Below, one piece after another: positions 1 through 8,559 of a DNA stretch of 64,000 nt. The notes below the pieces were generated by a model that had not been told where the DNA came from, searched no databases, and saw nothing but the letters and a program-made list of their open reading frames with translations. The translations under genes and the position numbers were made by a program. How positions within the stretch are numbered: the stretch's first letter is position 1; the number at the start of each line of letters is the position of its first letter. The DNA is from Microbacterium paulum (GTDB lineage Bacteria > Actinomycetota > Actinomycetes > Actinomycetales > Microbacteriaceae), in NCBI RefSeq assembly GCF_015707995.1, contig NZ_JAAGRY010000007.1, positions 1-64,000 of the forward strand, in the 5' to 3' direction.

Positions 1-2
1 CC

Positions 3-386
3 GCCGGACCCTGGGCCGCCGGCCCGTGGGCGGCCGGCGCGCGGATGGGTGGCCCGGCACGGTTGCGCATGCTCGAGGCGCTGGCCGCGGCATCCCACCC
101 GCTCAGCGTCAGCGAGGTCGGCGACGCGATCGGGGTCGATCAGCCGCGCGCGTCGCGGCTGATCCAGCAGGCGGTCGACCTCGGGTTCGTGCGGCGCGAG
201 GCCGATCCCGACGACGCCCGACGCACCCGCATCGCGCTCACCGACGAGGGCGCGAAAGTCGTGCGCGGCTTCCGCGGGCAGCGCCGCGAGCACCTGTCGC
301 AGGCCCTCGAAGGCTTCACCCCTGAGGAGCGTTCCGAGCTCGCGCGACTGCTCACGAAGCTCGCCGCCGCCTGGCCGCAGCACTGA
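3..386 (+). CDS. MarR-family transcriptional regulator (5' end cut by window)
   Basis: The frame is open to the left window edge, so the gene is probably partial. The visible residues before the first ATG (position 45) are Gly/Pro/Trp/Ala-rich, and that ATG has no ribosome binding site or TANNNT box, which argues for a start further upstream. From position 60 the protein reads as a winged helix: helices around LRMLEALAA, a recognition region VDQPRASRLIQQAVDLGFV, then the wing RREADPDDARRTRIALTDEG typical of MarR proteins. The ligand and targets cannot be read. The next gene is an osmolyte carrier on the same strand 79 bp downstream, but co-regulation is only a guess. Confidence 0.8.
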   Translation, partial: AGPWAAGPWAAGARMGGPARLRMLEALAAASHPLSVSEVGDAIGVDQPRASRLIQQAVDLGFVRREADPDDARRTRIALTDEGAKVVRGFRGQRREHLSQALEGFTPEERSELARLLTKLAAAWPQH

Positions 387-465
387 GTGCGGCCGCGGGT
401 TCCCCACGCACCGTGCCCGGGTCAAGCCCCCGGAGCGCCGTCAGGTCGGCGGGTAACATGCCGGG

Positions 466-2211
466 GTGAACCCCGACAGCCGCGAAAACTCCGACGCCCC
501 CGCGCCCGCCCCCGACGAGGCATCCGCCGCTCAGGCATCCACGGCTCGTGTGACCGAGACGGATGCCGCCGCCACCACCACGGCGCGTACCGCCGCCAGG
601 CGCTCCGGACCGGGCCTCTGGGTGATCGGCCCCGCCGCCGCCGTGACGCTGCCGTTCAGCCTCTTCGCGATCATCTTCCCGACGCACGCCGAGACGTTCT
701 TCGGCACGATCCAGGCGGCGATCGTCGACGGGTTCAGCTGGTACTACGTGCTGATCACCGCGTTCTTCGTCGCCTTCTGTCTCTTTCTCGGCTTCAGCCG
801 CTACGGCGACATCAAGCTCGGCCGCGACGACGATGAGCTCGAGTTCTCCACGACCGCATGGTTCTCGTTGCTGTTCGCCGCGGGCATGGGCATCGGGCTC
901 GTGTTCTACGGCGTGAGCGAGCCGCTCAGCCACTTCGTCGACCCGAAGCCCGGCGTCACCGGCACGCCCGCCCAGCTCGCGCAGTCGGCTCTGACCCAGA
1001 CCTACCTGCACTGGGGCGTGCAGGCGTGGGCGATCTACGTCGTCGTGGGCCTCGCCCTGGCATACGCGATCCACCGCCGCCGGCGCCCCCTGTCGATCCG
1101 CTGGGCGCTCGAGCCGGTGCTGGGCCGGCACGTGCGGGGCGGCTGGGGCAACGCGATCGACGCGATCGCGCTCGTCGGCACCCTCTTCGGCGTCGCGACG
1201 AGCCTCGGCCTCGGCGTCATGCAGATCAGCTCGGGCCTCGACTCGGCGGGCATCGTGAACGACCCGGGCCTCGTCGAGCAGATCGTCATCATCGTCGTCA
1301 TCACCGGAGGAGTGCTGTTCTCGGTGCTCTCAGGCGTCACCAAGGGCATGAAGTGGCTGTCGACGATCAACCTCGTGCTCGCGGCGCTGCTGCTGCTCTA
1401 CGTGCTGTTCGCCGGCGACACCGTGTATCTGCTGCGCGAATGGGTGCAGTCGATCGGCGCGTACCTGCAGAACTTCATCGGGCTGAGCTTCAGCGTCAGC
1501 GCGTTCCAGGGTGAGGCGGGCCAGCAGTGGCAGGCCGCGTGGACGGCGTTCTACTGGGGCTGGTGGATCTCGTGGGCGCCCTTCGTCGGCATCTTCATCG
1601 CGCGTGTCAGCCGTGGCCGCACGGTGCGCCAGTTCGTCATGGGCGTGCTGATCGTGCCGACCCTCCTCGGCATCCTGTGGTTCGCGGTGCTCGGCGGCTC
1701 GGCGCTCAAGCTCGAGATGGACACTCCCGGCTCGATGACGGATGCCGCAGGCAAGGTCGATCTGCAGGGCGCCCTCTTCCAGCTGTTCCAGCACCTGCCC
1801 GGCACGATGGTGCTCACGATCGGCGCCCTGATCCTCATCGCGATCTTCTTCATCACCTCGGCCGACTCGGGCGCCCTCGTCATGGGCATGCTCGCGACCG
1901 GCGGAAACCCCGAGCCGTCGCGCCCCGTGCGGGCCCTGTTCACCTTCGTCACGGCGATCCTCGCCATCGCGCTGCTGATCGCGGGCGGCCTCGTGGCGCT
2001 GCAGACGGCGGCGATCATCATCGCGCTGCCGTTCAGCATCGTGATGCTGCTCATCTGCTGGTCGACGATCGTCGCGTTCCGCCGCGAGCGCGCCGCCTAC
2101 GACCGTGCGCAGCGCGCGAAGTTCGTCGACGAGATCGGCGAACGGTACGGTCTCGAGGTCGAAGGGCCCAACGAGCGAGGCATCCGGCTGCCCTGGATGC
2201 GCCGGCGCTGA
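466..2211 (+). CDS. BCCT-family betaine/carnitine/choline transporter
   Basis: A 581-aa secondary carrier of the BCCT family, which import quaternary ammonium osmolytes such as glycine betaine with Na+ or H+. A hydrophilic Ala/Thr-rich N-terminus (about 50 aa) precedes about 12 membrane segments. Family hallmarks are visible: GMGIGLVFYGVSEPL in the third segment and the tryptophan-rich signature WTAFYWGWWISWAPFVG. The tail is charged and cytoplasmic. GTG 466 is preferred because TAACAT (454-459) lies exactly 6 nt before it, the leaderless pattern repeated across this window. The exact substrate (betaine, ectoine or choline) cannot be decided from sequence. Confidence 0.92.
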   Translation: MNPDSRENSDAPAPAPDEASAAQASTARVTETDAAATTTARTAARRSGPGLWVIGPAAAVTLPFSLFAIIFPTHAETFFGTIQAAIVDGFSWYYVLITAFFVAFCLFLGFSRYGDIKLGRDDDELEFSTTAWFSLLFAAGMGIGLVFYGVSEPLSHFVDPKPGVTGTPAQLAQSALTQTYLHWGVQAWAIYVVVGLALAYAIHRRRRPLSIRWALEPVLGRHVRGGWGNAIDAIALVGTLFGVATSLGLGVMQISSGLDSAGIVNDPGLVEQIVIIVVITGGVLFSVLSGVTKGMKWLSTINLVLAALLLLYVLFAGDTVYLLREWVQSIGAYLQNFIGLSFSVSAFQGEAGQQWQAAWTAFYWGWWISWAPFVGIFIARVSRGRTVRQFVMGVLIVPTLLGILWFAVLGGSALKLEMDTPGSMTDAAGKVDLQGALFQLFQHLPGTMVLTIGALILIAIFFITSADSGALVMGMLATGGNPEPSRPVRALFTFVTAILAIALLIAGGLVALQTAAIIIALPFSIVMLLICWSTIVAFRRERAAYDRAQRAKFVDEIGERYGLEVEGPNERGIRLPWMRRR

Positions 2212-2221
2212 CCGGGGGTAC

Positions 2222-2248
2222 TCGGGCTCGGCGCGTGGGCGCGCCCGA
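2222..2248. terminator. Probable bidirectional terminator hairpin
   Basis: TCGGGC (2222-2227) pairs with GCCCGA (2243-2248), and an inner GCGC/GCGC stem closes a GTGG loop, leaving a 3-nt bulge. It lies between two convergent genes (stops at 2211 and 2249). There is no U-tract, so termination efficiency is uncertain. Confidence 0.4.
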
Positions 2249-3667
2249 CTACTCGCGCACGTGCTTGGGCAACCGCACGAGCAGCAGCAGCACGAGGCCG
2301 ATCACGAGGATCAGCACGATGCCGAGGATGCCGAAGTGCGTCGCCCCGAACCAGCCGATGAACAGCGACCACAGCAGCGGCGACAGGAAGCTCATCACGC
2401 GTCCGGTCGTCGCGTAGAGGCCGAACACCTCGCCCTGCATGTCGTCCGGCGCGACGCGCGCCAGCAGTGATCGGCTGGATGCCTGGGCGGGCCCCACGGC
2501 CGCCGACAGCACGATGCCGCCGACCCAGAACACGAGCTTGCCCTCTTCGCGGAAGAGGAAGACGAACAGCGCGCTGACAATGAGGATGACGAGGGCCGAG
2601 ACGATCACGGCGCGCGCGCCGAACCGGTCATCGAGCCGCCCCGCGATGATCGTCGAGACACCGGCGACGACGTTCAGCGCGATGCCGAAGATGATGACCT
2701 CGTTGGGCGAGAAGCCGAACGACACCGCCGCGAGCACCCCGCCGAAGGCGAACACGCCGGCGAGGCCGTCGCGGTAGACCGCGCTCGAGATCAGGAACCA
2801 GAAGGTCGACCGGTGCGAGCGGTAGAGCCCCGCGATGTCGCGGAAGAGCACGGCATAGCTCTGCACGAAACCGACCTTCGGGCGGCTGTCGCGTGCGGCG
2901 GCCTCGGGCACGTTGAAGAAGAACGGCAGCGAGAACACCACGGTCCAGACGGCGGCGCCGACGGCGATCAGGCGATAGGCGAGCCCGCCCGAGACATCCA
3001 GTCCGAACCAGCCGACCTGGTTCAGCACCACGACGATCACGAGCGCGACGATGCCGCCGATGTAGCCCATGCCCCAGCCGAGGCCGCTCACGCGCCCGAT
3101 CGTCCTCGGCGTCGACACCTGCAGCAGCATGGCGTTGTAGCTGACGCCGGCGATCTCGCTCGCCACCGAGCCGAGCGCCACGAGGATCGCCCCGAACCAG
3201 AAGTACTGCGGCTCGGCGTAGACGAAGAACAGCGCGAACTGCACGAGCGCGAGCGCCGCGGTGCCCCCGACGACCCAGCGCTTCTTGGTGCCCTGCGCGT
3301 CGGCGCGCTGACCGAGCACCGGGGCGAGCAGCAGCACCAGGATGCCTGCGGCGAACGTCACCCAGCCGTACCACTCGCTCAGGTCGGAAAGCCCCCGGCA
3401 GTAGTCGGTCACGGCGTCGGCGGCCCGCGAGCAGACGAGTTGTCCGTCGGCGTTCTGCGCCGCGACGTCGGCGGGCAGGAACGAGTCGGAGACGAGGTAC
3501 AGCGACACCCAGACGAAGGTGAGGATCACCGAGTTGAACGGCTGCGTCGCCCAGTCCCACAGCGCCCACGACACCACCTGCTTGCGGGGCACGGGCTGGG
3601 TCTGCACGGCGCCGGTGGCCGCCGACGCGGCGACGGCGTCGGGGGCGGGCTGATCGGGGAGCGACAT
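2249..3667 (-). CDS. MFS transporter, UMF1/Atg22-like family
   Basis: A 472-aa multi-pass carrier with an Ala/Pro-rich N-terminus followed by SWALWDWATQPFNSVILTF, the typical opening of UMF1-type (Atg22-related) MFS proteins, and about 12 membrane segments. A soluble or extracellular loop between the first segments holds two cysteines (QLVCSRAADAVTDYCRGL). Substrate unknown; fungal Atg22 exports amino acids from the vacuole, but that role cannot be transferred. Two starts compete: ATG 3667 has TAGCGT exactly 7 nt upstream (leaderless pattern, preferred), whereas GTG 3676 sits behind an AAAGGA ribosome-binding-like sequence. It is divergent from the helicase gene. Confidence 0.85.
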   Translation of the reverse strand: MSLPDQPAPDAVAASAATGAVQTQPVPRKQVVSWALWDWATQPFNSVILTFVWVSLYLVSDSFLPADVAAQNADGQLVCSRAADAVTDYCRGLSDLSEWYGWVTFAAGILVLLLAPVLGQRADAQGTKKRWVVGGTAALALVQFALFFVYAEPQYFWFGAILVALGSVASEIAGVSYNAMLLQVSTPRTIGRVSGLGWGMGYIGGIVALVIVVVLNQVGWFGLDVSGGLAYRLIAVGAAVWTVVFSLPFFFNVPEAAARDSRPKVGFVQSYAVLFRDIAGLYRSHRSTFWFLISSAVYRDGLAGVFAFGGVLAAVSFGFSPNEVIIFGIALNVVAGVSTIIAGRLDDRFGARAVIVSALVILIVSALFVFLFREEGKLVFWVGGIVLSAAVGPAQASSRSLLARVAPDDMQGEVFGLYATTGRVMSFLSPLLWSLFIGWFGATHFGILGIVLILVIGLVLLLLVRLPKHVRE

Positions 3668-3863
3668 GTTCGTCACGCTAGGTCCTTTCGGTGAACGGCC
3701 GGTGCCGTCTCTCCGCGCCGCCGCGGGGCGGCCGACGGTGCCGCCGCACGGTCGATCCCGGCCGCCGCGAGGCATCCGTTCGGGCACCCACCATCGCGGT
3801 GCGTGCCCACCCTACGGCCACTCGGGCGCGTGCCGCGCAGGCGCGTGCGACTACCGTAGGGGG

Positions 3864-5609
3864 ATGACCACCGACAGTGCGCCCGACGAGGCCCCGGCGA
3901 CCCCCTCCCTCACCTTCGCCGATCTCGGCCTCGACGATGCCGTGCTGAAGGCGGTGCGCGACGTGGGCTACGAGACCCCGTCGGCGATCCAGGCCGCGAC
4001 GATCCCGCCGCTGCTCGCCGGGCGCGACGTGCTCGGCACGGCGCAGACCGGCACCGGAAAGACGGCCGCGTTCGCGCTGCCGATCCTCTCGCAGCTCGAC
4101 CTGTCGCAGAAGACTCCGCAGGCGCTCGTGCTCGCCCCCACGCGCGAGCTCGCCTTGCAGGTGTGCGAGGCGTTCGAATCGTACGCGGCGCACCTGCGCG
4201 GCGTGCACGTGCTGCCCGTCTATGGCGGACAGGGCTACGGGCAGCAGCTGTCGGCGCTCCGCCGCGGCGTGCACGTGGTCGTCGGCACCCCCGGTCGCAT
4301 CATGGACCACCTCGACAAGGGCACGCTCGACCTGTCGGAGCTGCGCTTCCTCGTGCTCGACGAGGCCGACGAGATGCTCAAGATGGGCTTCGCCGAAGAC
4401 GTCGAGACGATCCTCGCCGACACCCCCGCCGGCAAGCAGGTCGCGCTCTTCTCGGCGACCATGCCGGCCCAGATCCGCCGCCTCGCGGGCACGTACCTGA
4501 AAAACCCCGACGAGATCAACGTCAAGGCGAAGACCTCGACGGCCACGAACATCACGCAGCGCTACCTCGTCGTGTCGTACCCGCAGAAGGTGGATGCCCT
4601 GACCCGCATCCTCGAAGTCGAGCCCTTCGAGGGCATGATCGTCTTCACCCGCACCAAGAACGAGACCGAGACCCTCGCCGAGAAGCTCCGCGCCCGCGGC
4701 TACACGGCCGCCGCGATCAACGGTGATGTCGTTCAGGCGCAGCGCGAGCGCACGGTCAACCAGCTGAAGTCCGGCAAGCTCGACATCCTCGTCGCCACCG
4801 ACGTCGCCGCGCGCGGCCTGGACGTGGACCGCATCAGCCACGTGGTCAACTTCGACCTGCCCATCGACACCGAATCGTACGTCCACCGGATCGGCCGCAC
4901 CGGGCGTGCCGGTCGCACGGGTGACGCGATCAGCTTCGTCACGCCGCGTGAGCGGCGCATGCTCACCTCGATCGAGAAGGCGACGCGTCAACCGCTGACC
5001 GAGATGAGCCTGCCGAGCGTGGACGACGTGAACGCCACCCGGCTCACGCGATTCGACGACGCGATCACGGCCGCCCTGGCCGAGAGCGACCGGATCGCCC
5101 GCTTCCGCGACATCGTCGCGCACTACGTCAGCCACCACGACGTGCCGGAAGCCGACGTGGCCGCCGCGCTCGCCGTCGTCGCGCAGGGGGAGACGCCGCT
5201 GCTGCTGGATGCCGAGTCCGACCGGCAGCAGCGCCATGAGCGCTTCGACCGCGACGACCGCACCCGCCGCGACGGTGCCGACCGCGAGGAGCGCCCGCGT
5301 CGCGACGACCGTCGCCGCCCCGGCGGACCCAGCACGACCTATCGCATCGAGGTCGGCCGCCGGCACAAGGTCGAGCCGCGCCAGATCGTCGGTGCGCTCG
5401 CGAACGAGGGCGGGCTGCGCCGTGAGGACTTCGGCGCGATCCAGATCCGTCCGGACTTCTCGCTCGTCGAGCTTCCCGCCGACCTCCCCGCCGACACCCT
5501 GAAGCGGCTCGAGCAGACCCGCATCAGCGGCCGGCTGATCGAGATCAAGCCCGACCGCTTCCAGCGCTCGGCGAAACGAACCGATCGTCCGTCGCGTCCG
5601 CGCGACTGA
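3864..5609 (+). CDS. DEAD-box ATP-dependent RNA helicase (DeaD/CsdA-like)
   Basis: A 581-aa helicase that probably unwinds structured RNA in ribosome assembly or mRNA turnover. The Q motif lies around residues 17-45. Walker A AQTGTGKT is at 60-67, PTREL at about 92-96, DEAD at 166-169 and SAT at 197-199. The RecA2 domain carries VATDVAARGLDVD and HRIGRTGRAGR. A charged Arg/Asp-rich linker of about 60 aa leads to a C-terminal DbpA/CsdA-type RNA-binding domain (YRIEVGRRHKVEPRQIVGAL through RISGRLIEIKPD). ATG 3864 is chosen over the longer open frame because TACCGT (3852-3857) sits 6 nt before it and homology begins there. Confidence 0.93.
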   Translation: MTTDSAPDEAPATPSLTFADLGLDDAVLKAVRDVGYETPSAIQAATIPPLLAGRDVLGTAQTGTGKTAAFALPILSQLDLSQKTPQALVLAPTRELALQVCEAFESYAAHLRGVHVLPVYGGQGYGQQLSALRRGVHVVVGTPGRIMDHLDKGTLDLSELRFLVLDEADEMLKMGFAEDVETILADTPAGKQVALFSATMPAQIRRLAGTYLKNPDEINVKAKTSTATNITQRYLVVSYPQKVDALTRILEVEPFEGMIVFTRTKNETETLAEKLRARGYTAAAINGDVVQAQRERTVNQLKSGKLDILVATDVAARGLDVDRISHVVNFDLPIDTESYVHRIGRTGRAGRTGDAISFVTPRERRMLTSIEKATRQPLTEMSLPSVDDVNATRLTRFDDAITAALAESDRIARFRDIVAHYVSHHDVPEADVAAALAVVAQGETPLLLDAESDRQQRHERFDRDDRTRRDGADREERPRRDDRRRPGGPSTTYRIEVGRRHKVEPRQIVGALANEGGLRREDFGAIQIRPDFSLVELPADLPADTLKRLEQTRISGRLIEIKPDRFQRSAKRTDRPSRPRD

Positions 5610-5655
5610 CCGGCCGACGGGATGTCCGGAGTTGTGAACGGCGGAGCGTGAGGAG

Positions 5656-5707
5656 GGCGACCCGGCCGGACGGCGGCCGGGACCGTCAGCTCGGCGGCCG
5701 GGTCGCC
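5656..5707. terminator. Nested hairpin between convergent genes
   Basis: A 13-bp perfect inverted repeat (5656-5668 with 5695-5707, core CGACCCGGCCG) encloses an alternative inner hairpin CCCGGCCG-GACGG-CGGCCGGG (5661-5681). The right arm overlaps the last codons of the minus-strand dehydrogenase gene. The two stems are mutually exclusive, and either could stop transcription entering from its own side. No U-tract is visible. Confidence 0.5.
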
Positions 5708-8559
5708 TCTTCGAGCAGTTCGAGGACGTGCCGGTACTCCGCGCCGGTCGCACGGGTCATCCCGATCTCGCACGTGCGGTTGCACGACGCGTGGGCGTCG
5801 GCGCCGAGGCGGGCGACCTCGGCCGCCTCGGCCGCGGTCGCCGCGGCCGTCAGTTCGGGATGGAGCATCCCGCGGTCGCCGGCGAAGCCGCAGCAGTTCC
5901 ACGCGTACGGCACGGTCACCTCGCGGGCGACGACCGCGCCCACCGCCTGCAGAGCGGGATCGAGCCCCATCTGTGTGGACGAGCAGGTCGGATGCAGGAC
6001 GAGCGAGTCGACCAGCGGCGTGATATCCCCGAGCGCCGGCAGCACCTCACGGGCGACGAAGTCGACGGCATCCTCGGTGCGGAAGGGCAGCTTCCGGTCC
6101 TCGAAGATGTGCGCGAACCCCTCCGTGCAGCTGGAGGCGTCGCTGATCACGGGCAGCGCGCCGTCGCGGGAGGCGACCCGCACCGCCTCGACGACCCGAT
6201 CGGCCATCACGTCCCGCCCGCCGGCGTACCCCTTCGAGGTCCACGGCGTGCTGCAGCACAGGGCTTCGATGCCTTCGGGCACCACCACGCGCACGCCGGC
6301 GCGTTCGAGCAGCCGCGCGAACGCGGAGGTCGCGCCGATGCCCTCCCCCGCGGCTCCGAACATGGAGTTCACGCAGGCGGGCAGGTAGACGGCGACCGGA
6401 TCGCCGGGGCCGGACCCGAGGCATCCGGTCAGCGGCCCCCGCGCCGAGCCGCCCGCCGGGAGGTCGGCGCTGTACTCCGGGACCGTGTCCGCGCCCAGGA
6501 GGGCCCGCCCGACCGTCGTCGCGGCCTTCACGAGTCCCGCGGGCACGTGATCGGCGACGGTCAGGGCCGCCGCTGCGCCGCGACTGACGGCGCCCCACCC
6601 GTGCGCGGCGGCCTTCCACCCGGCCGCCAGCACCGGATTCTGATCCTCTCGGCGCAGCCTCTTGACGAGCGCGCCGGTGTTGATGAGGACGGGGCATGCG
6701 GTGACGCACATGCCGTCGACGGCGCAGGTGTCCACGCCCGCGTAGTCGTAGTCCCGGTCGAGCTCACGAGCGAGGGCGTGATCGCCCGCCGCCTCGGCGC
6801 GCTTCATGCCGCGACGCACGACGATCCGCTGCCGGGGTGTGAGCGTGAGGTCCTTCGACGGACACACCGGCTCGCAGTACCCGCACTCCACGCACCGGTC
6901 AGCTTCGGCCTCGATCGGCTCGGCGAGCTTGATGTTGCGCAGGTGCGCCCGCGGATCGTCCTCGATGATCACGCCGGGGTTGAGCATGCCGGTCGGGTCG
7001 CACAGCCGTTTGAGCTCGCGCATCACCTGGTACAGCTCCTCGCCGTACTGCCGCCGGACGTAGGGCGCCATGACGCGACCGGTGCCGTGCTCGGCCTTGA
7101 GGTTGCCGCCGGCGCCCAGCACGAGGTCGACCATCTCCTCCGTGAACGAGGTGAAGCGCCCGAGGGCCGCGTCGCCCTCGAAGCGGTCGGTGAGCATGAA
7201 GTGGATGTTGCCGTCCTTGGCGTGCCCGAAGATCACGCTGTCGCTGTAGGAATAGGTGGCGAACAGGTCCTGCAGCGAGGCGCAGGTGGGCGCGAGCTGC
7301 GGCACGGGCACCACGATGTCCTCCAGGAGGGCGGTCGTCCCGGACGGACGCGCACCCGCGACGCTCGTGTACAGGCCCTTGCGCAGCTTCCACGCCAGCG
7401 CGCGCTCGCCGGCGTCGCTGGACAGCACAGCCGGCGTGATCAGCGGCAGGTCGCGCAGCAAAGCAGTGCCCGCCGCGGCCAGCGCGGCGAGTCCGGCCTC
7501 GTCCATCGCCTGGTACTCGATCAGCAGCGCGGCCTGGTCGGTGACCTCGAAACCGCGGATCTGCGGCGGCGCATCGGCGAAGGACTGACCCACGCGCAGA
7601 CTGGTCGCGTCCATGAGCTCGAGGGTCGCGGCACCGGTCGCCACAAGGGCGGGGAGCGCGCGGGTCGCCTCGACGATGTCCGGGAAGACCGCGAGCGCCG
7701 TGGTCACCCGGGGCTTGATCGGGACCGTGCGGTAGGTGGCCTCGGCGACGAAGGCGAGAGTGCCCTCACTGCCGATCACGAGGCGGGTGAGCACCTGCGC
7801 GGGGGACTCGTGGTCGAGGAACGCGTTCACCCCGTACCCGATGGTGTTCTTCATCGCGAACTGCCGCTCGATGAGGCGGACCGAGTCGGGATTCGAGCGG
7901 ACGCGCGCCGTGAGGCGGCGCAGGCCTTCGAACAGCTCCGGCTCGGCGGCCTGCAGCGCGGCATCCGCGTCGAGCGCCGCGGAGTCGACGACCGTGCCCG
8001 AAGGCAGCACGAACACCATCGACTCGAGCGTGCGGTAGGTGTTCTCGACCGTCCCGCACGCCATGCCGCTGGAGTTGTTGGCGATCACCCCGCCGATCGT
8101 GCACGCCGCCTCGCTGGCGGGGTCGGGGCCCAGTCGATATCCGTGCCGGAGCAGACGGGCGTTGACCTGCCGGACGGTGGCACCCGGCTGCACCCGCACG
8201 CGGCGGCCTCCGTCGAGCACGTCGATCCGCCGGAAGGAGCGCCGCGTGTCCACGAGGATGTCCTCGCCGGACGACTGCCCCGACAGGCTCGTCCCGCCCG
8301 AGCGGAACGTGACCCTGGACCCGCTCGCGGTGGCGGCGCGCATGATCGCCCCGACCTCGGCGGCGTCGTCGGCGATCACCACGGCGCGCGGTGTGTGCAG
8401 GAAGTGCGAGGCGTCGCTGGCGTACGCGACCCGGTCGATCGCCCGCAGCCTGATGCGCTCCGCCTCGCCGACCGCAGCGGCGACGGCGGGGTCGATCCAT
8501 CCCTGCCGCGGGATGTCGTGGTCGGCGTGCGGGAGGGGATGCCGGGCTGCAGCGGTCAC
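5686..8559 (-). CDS. dld: FAD-binding/Fe-S D-lactate dehydrogenase-type oxidoreductase
   Basis: A 957-aa respiratory-type 2-hydroxyacid dehydrogenase. An N-terminal FAD_binding_4 (PCMH) domain carries RSGGTSLSGQS (residues about 86-96) and TIGGVIANNSSGMACG, followed by an FAD-oxidase C domain. Two 4Fe-4S motifs follow, CVECGYCEPVCP near residue 555 and CAVDGMCVTACP near 610. Two cysteine-rich CCG modules end the protein (ALCCSTPWTSKGY near 766, NCCGFAGDRG near 887). This layout matches the NAD-independent D-lactate dehydrogenase found beside lactate permease in Pseudomonas-type lld loci. The start is GTG 8559, whose GTGA overlaps the permease stop by 4 nt, implying translational coupling. D-2-hydroxyglutarate or glycolate as substrate is an alternative. 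Confidence 0.88.
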   Translation of the reverse strand: MTAAARHPLPHADHDIPRQGWIDPAVAAAVGEAERIRLRAIDRVAYASDASHFLHTPRAVVIADDAAEVGAIMRAATASGSRVTFRSGGTSLSGQSSGEDILVDTRRSFRRIDVLDGGRRVRVQPGATVRQVNARLLRHGYRLGPDPASEAACTIGGVIANNSSGMACGTVENTYRTLESMVFVLPSGTVVDSAALDADAALQAAEPELFEGLRRLTARVRSNPDSVRLIERQFAMKNTIGYGVNAFLDHESPAQVLTRLVIGSEGTLAFVAEATYRTVPIKPRVTTALAVFPDIVEATRALPALVATGAATLELMDATSLRVGQSFADAPPQIRGFEVTDQAALLIEYQAMDEAGLAALAAAGTALLRDLPLITPAVLSSDAGERALAWKLRKGLYTSVAGARPSGTTALLEDIVVPVPQLAPTCASLQDLFATYSYSDSVIFGHAKDGNIHFMLTDRFEGDAALGRFTSFTEEMVDLVLGAGGNLKAEHGTGRVMAPYVRRQYGEELYQVMRELKRLCDPTGMLNPGVIIEDDPRAHLRNIKLAEPIEAEADRCVECGYCEPVCPSKDLTLTPRQRIVVRRGMKRAEAAGDHALARELDRDYDYAGVDTCAVDGMCVTACPVLINTGALVKRLRREDQNPVLAAGWKAAAHGWGAVSRGAAAALTVADHVPAGLVKAATTVGRALLGADTVPEYSADLPAGGSARGPLTGCLGSGPGDPVAVYLPACVNSMFGAAGEGIGATSAFARLLERAGVRVVVPEGIEALCCSTPWTSKGYAGGRDVMADRVVEAVRVASRDGALPVISDASSCTEGFAHIFEDRKLPFRTEDAVDFVAREVLPALGDITPLVDSLVLHPTCSSTQMGLDPALQAVGAVVAREVTVPYAWNCCGFAGDRGMLHPELTAAATAAEAAEVARLGADAHASCNRTCEIGMTRATGAEYRHVLELLEEATRPPS

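Noticed and set aside
3678-5753. A 691-codon minus-strand open frame opposite the helicase gene
   Set aside because: Shadow of the DEAD-box gene; no motif, and composition typical of antisense GC-rich frames.
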